From BM509 sp036396915 (GTDB lineage Bacteria; Desulfobacterota; Desulfuromonadia; Desulfuromonadales; Geopsychrobacteraceae), in the NCBI GenBank assembly GCA_036396915.1, contig DASWJX010000195.1:1-7911 (forward strand): a DNA stretch of 7,911 nucleotides. Reading direction: 5' to 3'. This document shows positions 5,464 through 7,911 of this stretch, one piece after another. A program made the translations under genes and the position numbers. Every line of letters begins with the position of its first letter. Position 1 is the first letter of the stretch. The notes under the pieces were generated by a model. It searched no databases and had not been told where the DNA came from. It worked only from the letters and a program-made list of their open reading frames with translations.

Positions 5464-7080
5464 CTACTGAAGCCCCCGCTCGCGGCCGTAGACGATCCCC
5501 AGTTTTTCCATCTTGTGCCGTAAGGTACTGGGATGGATCCGCAGAATCTCCGCCGCGCCGCCGGCCCCGTTGACCTTCCCCCTGGTCTGCTCCAGAACCC
5601 TCTCGATCTGCCGGGCGACCACCTCATCCAGACTCAGGCAGCCCTCGTCACTGTCGGCCTGCGCCTGCGTTCCGGCACCCAGCGCCGCCAGGCAGGGGAA
5701 GGCACAGACGCTCTCCCCCTTGGCCGCTTCGGGCATTTGCGCCGTCCGCGACGAGGCGAAGGGGTCGATCGGCTGGGTGCGCCCGCGGTTCTGAATCAAC
5801 GCCCTTTCCACCACGTTTTCCAGTTCGCGCACATTGCCGGGCCAGTCGTAGCGGGTCAGTGGCCCGTAAGCGCCTTCGGCGACGGGCGGCGGCGTACGCA
5901 TCCCCATCTCCCGCGCCTTCTGCTCCATGAAGTGATGAACCAGCGTCATGATATCCTCCCGGCGGCGGCGCAACGGCGGGATCTCGATGGGAAAGATGTT
6001 CAGCCGGAACAGGAGATCCTGGCGGAACTCGTTCTCCTCGACCATTTTCTCCAGATTCCTGTGGGTGGCGGCGACCACCCGGATATCGACCGGGATCGAT
6101 TCGCTGCCGCCGACCCGCTCGATCTCTTTGGTCTGCAGCACGCGCAGCAGGCGGACCTGGACCGCCGGCGGCAGCTCACCGATTTCATCGAGCAGGATGG
6201 TGCCGCCGTGGGCCCGCTCGAAACGGCCCAGCTTGCGCGTGGCCGCGCCGGTAAAGGCGCCCTTTTCGTGACCGAACAGTTCGCTGTCGATCAGGTTTTC
6301 CGGGATCGCGCCGCAGTTGACCTTGATCAGCGGACCGTTGCGGCGCGGCGAGGCATGATGGATGGCGTTGGCGATCACCTCCTTGCCGACGCCGGTCTCC
6401 CCCATCAGCAATACGGTGTTGCTCAACGGCGCGATCTGCGCAACCAGCTCCATGACATATTTCAGGCCGCTGTTGGCGCCGATCACCGAACCGTCGGAGG
6501 CGCGCCGCAGCTCATTGCTCAGAAAGCGATTGTCGTCGGCCAGCCGTTCCTTGAGCCGGGTCAGCTGCTCATAGGCCAGGGCATTGGACACGGCGATCCC
6601 GAACGGCGCATTGAGCCGTTGCAGCAGGTCGACATGCTCCTCGGTAAAGAAACAGCCCTGTCGGGCGACGACCACCACCGACCCCAGGTAGTGCTCGCCG
6701 ATGTTCAGGTGCATGACCATGATCGAGCGTCCCTGATAGCCGAGAAAAGGCGCCACCACCGAACCGAGCGGAGACTCTTCGGCCGTCCGGTAGAGCAGCA
6801 CCCCCTTGCGGTTCAACCCCGCGTAGCGTTCCAGGCACTCCTGAACCCTGGCGTTGTTGGTGGCGGTGAAAACATTCTTCTGACAGACATTGTCGTCCGC
6901 CCCCCGGGTAAAGGTCCACACCTCCTTCCCCTTTTCCTGGTAAAGGTTGAGGTGCAGGTGATCCAGCGGCATGATCGTCGCCAGGTATTGATGCGCTTTG
7001 CCCAACGCCTGGCAGAAATCGAGACTGCTGCAGATCAGCAGAGAGGCCTCCCGAAAAAATTCATTTTTATCAATCTTCAT
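5464..7080 (-). CDS. Sigma-54-dependent transcriptional activator (GAF - AAA+ - Fis HTH)
   Basis: A 538-residue bacterial enhancer-binding protein. Residues about 1-170 are a GAF-type sensor (FREASLLICSSLDF... to the FGIAVSNALAYEQL helix), followed by a linker helix to about 195. The AAA+ domain spans about 198-425: Walker A GETGVGKE (227-234), the sigma-54-contacting GAFTGA loop (274-279), Walker B GGTILLDE (292-299), and WPGNVREL of the sensor-2 region (413-420). A variable linker (440-482) leads to a Fis-family helix-turn-helix (484-529, core AAEILRIHPSTLRHKMEKLG). The architecture is that of FhlA/NorR-type activators, with no receiver domain, so a small ligand or redox state is the likely signal. 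The GAF region holds Cys17, 23, 66, 82 and 143, possible redox or metal ligands (inference). The start has AAGGA 8 bases upstream; the longer frame to 7131 adds 17 residues without such a site. Probable target: the sigma-54 promoter just downstream. Confidence 0.95.
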   Translation of the reverse strand: MKIDKNEFFREASLLICSSLDFCQALGKAHQYLATIMPLDHLHLNLYQEKGKEVWTFTRGADDNVCQKNVFTATNNARVQECLERYAGLNRKGVLLYRTAEESPLGSVVAPFLGYQGRSIMVMHLNIGEHYLGSVVVVARQGCFFTEEHVDLLQRLNAPFGIAVSNALAYEQLTRLKERLADDNRFLSNELRRASDGSVIGANSGLKYVMELVAQIAPLSNTVLLMGETGVGKEVIANAIHHASPRRNGPLIKVNCGAIPENLIDSELFGHEKGAFTGAATRKLGRFERAHGGTILLDEIGELPPAVQVRLLRVLQTKEIERVGGSESIPVDIRVVAATHRNLEKMVEENEFRQDLLFRLNIFPIEIPPLRRRREDIMTLVHHFMEQKAREMGMRTPPPVAEGAYGPLTRYDWPGNVRELENVVERALIQNRGRTQPIDPFASSRTAQMPEAAKGESVCAFPCLAALGAGTQAQADSDEGCLSLDEVVARQIERVLEQTRGKVNGAGGAAEILRIHPSTLRHKMEKLGIVYGRERGLQ

Positions 7081-7088
7081 CGCTGCTG

Positions 7089-7093
7089 TCCTT
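7089..7093 (-). promoter_or_regulatory. Ribosome binding site of the sigma-54 activator
   Basis: AAGGA on the minus strand, 8 bases before the ATG at 7080. It favours the 538-residue form over the upstream in-frame start at 7131. Confidence 0.7.
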
Positions 7094-7156
7094 TGCCGCA
7101 AGTGATCGGAGCGGGGGACGCCATCCCCCATGGCAAACTATGGGACGCTCTTATAC

Positions 7157-7204
7157 GTTGATACCTTCGCCTCTGAAAAACCACCAGCCTTGTAGGACGA
7201 AATT
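7157..7204. repeat. Degenerate partial copy of the nested palindromic element
   Basis: CCTTCGC-CTCTGAAAAA-CCACCAGC followed by GGACGAAATT runs colinear with 2394-2420 and 2437-2446 of the larger element, with substitutions and a shortened middle. Only the right half is recognisable; the complementary left half is missing, so it no longer folds. It lies between the sigma-54 activator and the OmpA-family gene. No -10/-35 pair that I would trust is visible in 7081-7358. Confidence 0.6.
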
Positions 7205-7230
7205 CTTGGTGACTTATTCAGCAGTCACTT

Positions 7231-7336
7231 ATGAATTGATTTCCTCCCCTTTCAAGGGGGAGGTCACCCTTGCGAAGTGGGGTAGAAACGACCCCCCTTT
7301 CCGCTACGCTCCCTTCCCCCCTATTTTATAGGGGGG
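7231..7336. repeat. Second G/C-tract palindromic element
   Basis: CCTCCCC...AAGGGGGAGG (7243-7263) is a near-perfect hairpin, and its left flank (TGAATTGATTTCCTCCCC) is an inverted relative of the right end of the element at 3749-3854. A second hairpin follows: CCCCCCTAT (7316-7324) with its exact complement 7328-7336 and a TTT loop. It lies just downstream of the OmpA-family gene on the minus strand. Neither strand shows a T-tract after the stem, so it is not called a terminator. Confidence 0.7.
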
Positions 7337-7347
7337 ATTGAGGGGGG

Positions 7348-7361
7348 TTGCTCAGCCATCA
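7348..7361. repeat. Repeat-end motif overlapping the OmpA-family stop codon
   Basis: TTGCTCAGCCATCA resembles the right arm of the nested element (TTGCTTAGCCATC at 2448-2460), differing at one of 13 compared positions. Its last three bases are the TGA stop (minus strand) of the OmpA-family gene, the same arrangement as at 3921-3923. Confidence 0.45.
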
Positions 7362-7911
7362 TTCATCGGTCGGCAGAAAAATGATCATGCCGCGACGGTT
7401 TTTTTGGCGCCCCTGCGCGGTGGCGTTATCGGCGATCGGCCTGCGCTCGCCGTAGCCCACCGTCTCAATCCGGGCCGGGTCGACGCCCAGAGCGACCAGG
7501 TAGCGTTTGACGCTGGCGGCCCGTTGCCCCGAAAGTCGGTCGTTGTAGACATGACTCCCCAGACTGTCGGTGTGCCCCTCGACAACCACCAGCTGCGTCG
7601 CGGCCGCTTTCAGGTCGCGCGCTATCCTCTGCAATCCCGCGCCGAAGGTTTTCGGAACCGCCGCCCGATCAAACTTGAACTCCACCCTGACGGCGGCAGG
7701 GAAGCCGATCGCAGCGGACCGCTCGCTGATTGCGTCTGCCGGAGCAGCCGAAGCAGCCGAAGCAGCCGAAGCAGCCGAAGCAACCGGAGCAACCGGAGCA
7801 GCCGAAGCAACCGGAGCAACCGGAGCAACCGGAGCAACCGGAGCAACCGGAGCAACCGGAGCAACCGGAGCAACCGGAGCAACCGGAGCAACCGGAGCAA
7901 CCGGAGCAACC
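7359..7911 (-). CDS. OmpA-family peptidoglycan-binding protein (N-terminal part outside window)
   Basis: The frame is open from the stop at 7359-7361 to the right edge, giving 183 visible residues with the N-terminus missing. The C-terminal ~108 residues are an OmpA domain: VEFKFD first strand, VVVEGHTDSLGS, NDRLSGQRAASVKRYL, VGYGERRP and QKNRR. The Asp of GHTD (codon 7566-7568) and the Arg 15 residues later (7521-7523) match the pair that binds diaminopimelate in OmpA/Pal proteins, so the domain should tether the protein to peptidoglycan. Before it come about 57 residues of repetitive Val-Ala-Pro and Ala-Ala-Ser triplets, a probable extended periplasmic linker encoded by a 9-bp tandem repeat. 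An internal GTG at 7683-7685 is not the start, because it would cut the first strand of the domain. The N-terminal part may be a barrel, a lipoprotein or another domain; this cannot be seen. A role with the cytochrome locus is unproven. Confidence 0.9.
   Translation of the reverse strand, partial: VAPVAPVAPVAPVAPVAPVAPVAPVAPVAPVAPVASAAPVAPVASAASAASAASAAPADAISERSAAIGFPAAVRVEFKFDRAAVPKTFGAGLQRIARDLKAAATQLVVVEGHTDSLGSHVYNDRLSGQRAASVKRYLVALGVDPARIETVGYGERRPIADNATAQGRQKNRRGMIIFLPTDE
7741..7911. repeat. 9-bp tandem repeat, at least 19 units, coding for a linker
   Basis: Nineteen consecutive 9-base units fill the interval exactly and reach the window edge, so the array probably continues. Units differ only by transitions (GGAGCAACC versus GAAGCAGCC types). 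On the coding strand the variants read Val-Ala-Pro or Ala-Ala-Ser. The Ser-type units are concentrated next to the OmpA domain and the identical Pro-type units lie farther from it. The period is a multiple of three, so gain or loss of units changes linker length without a frameshift. Confidence 0.95.

Noticed and set aside
5533..7161. 542-codon plus-strand open frame opposite the sigma-54 activator
   Set aside because: The minus strand encodes an unmistakable AAA+ activator with all motifs; the plus frame is its shadow.
7140..7331. Small plus-strand ORF of 63 codons
   Set aside because: It is made entirely of two repeat-element fragments and has no ribosome binding site.
7316..7336. Intrinsic terminator of the OmpA-family gene
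   Set aside because: The hairpin is strong but is followed on the minus strand by AAGGG, with no T-tract; it belongs to a repeat element.
7622..7909. Minus-strand frame encoding a long Leu-Leu-Arg repeat
   Set aside because: The 9-bp repeat lacks stops in every frame. The frame joined to the OmpA domain is the VAP/AAS one.
7741..7911. CRISPR array
   Set aside because: The units are contiguous 9-mers without spacers and are in frame with a protein.

Overview
The window looks like chromosome from a GC-rich, metal-reducing type deltaproteobacterium (Desulfuromonadales: Geobacter, Desulfuromonas, Pelobacter and relatives). This is inferred from two multiheme c-type cytochromes, a 6-bladed beta-propeller lipoprotein, an outer-membrane beta-barrel, a sigma-54 activator, and the style of the intergenic repeats. 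All recognised genes lie on the minus strand, so transcription runs from right to left. The species cannot be named from sequence alone.

Right to left: (1) 7359-7911 is the C-terminal part of an OmpA-family peptidoglycan-binding protein. Its upstream half runs out of the window through a 9-bp tandem repeat that encodes an Ala/Pro/Val/Ser linker. (2) 7081-7358 is non-coding and holds pieces of two dispersed palindromic repeat families. (3) 5464-7080 is a GAF/AAA+/Fis sigma-54 enhancer-binding regulator. (4) 5253-5463 is a regulatory gap with a good -24/-12 sigma-54 promoter candidate and, upstream of it, two copies of the palindrome CGCGGNCCGCG placed as enhancer sites would be. (5) 3921-5252 is an exported cytochrome with 15 haem-attachment motifs, of which the first (CX4CH) and last (CX3CH) are atypical. 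(6) 3654-3920 is a gap filled by a G/C-rich palindromic element. (7) 2535-3653 is an NHL/6-bladed beta-propeller lipoprotein. (8) 2310-2534 is a gap filled by a nested hairpin element and a second perfect hairpin. (9) 1731-2309 is a pentahaem lipoprotein cytochrome. (10) 1-1719 is an outer-membrane beta-barrel protein that is cut by the left edge.

Taken together, 1-5252 reads as a compact candidate trans-outer-membrane electron conduit: barrel, lipoprotein cytochrome, large exported cytochrome and propeller lipoprotein. The regulator next door probably switches it on through sigma-54. It resembles in kind, but is not shown to be orthologous to, the Geobacter Omb/Oma/Omc and Ext conduits or the cytochrome-filament loci. 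The barrel lacks the N-terminal CXXC of MtrB-type porins. The individual families are known. The particular combination and its promoter wiring are the most interesting content, followed by the repeat ends that coincide with stop codons.
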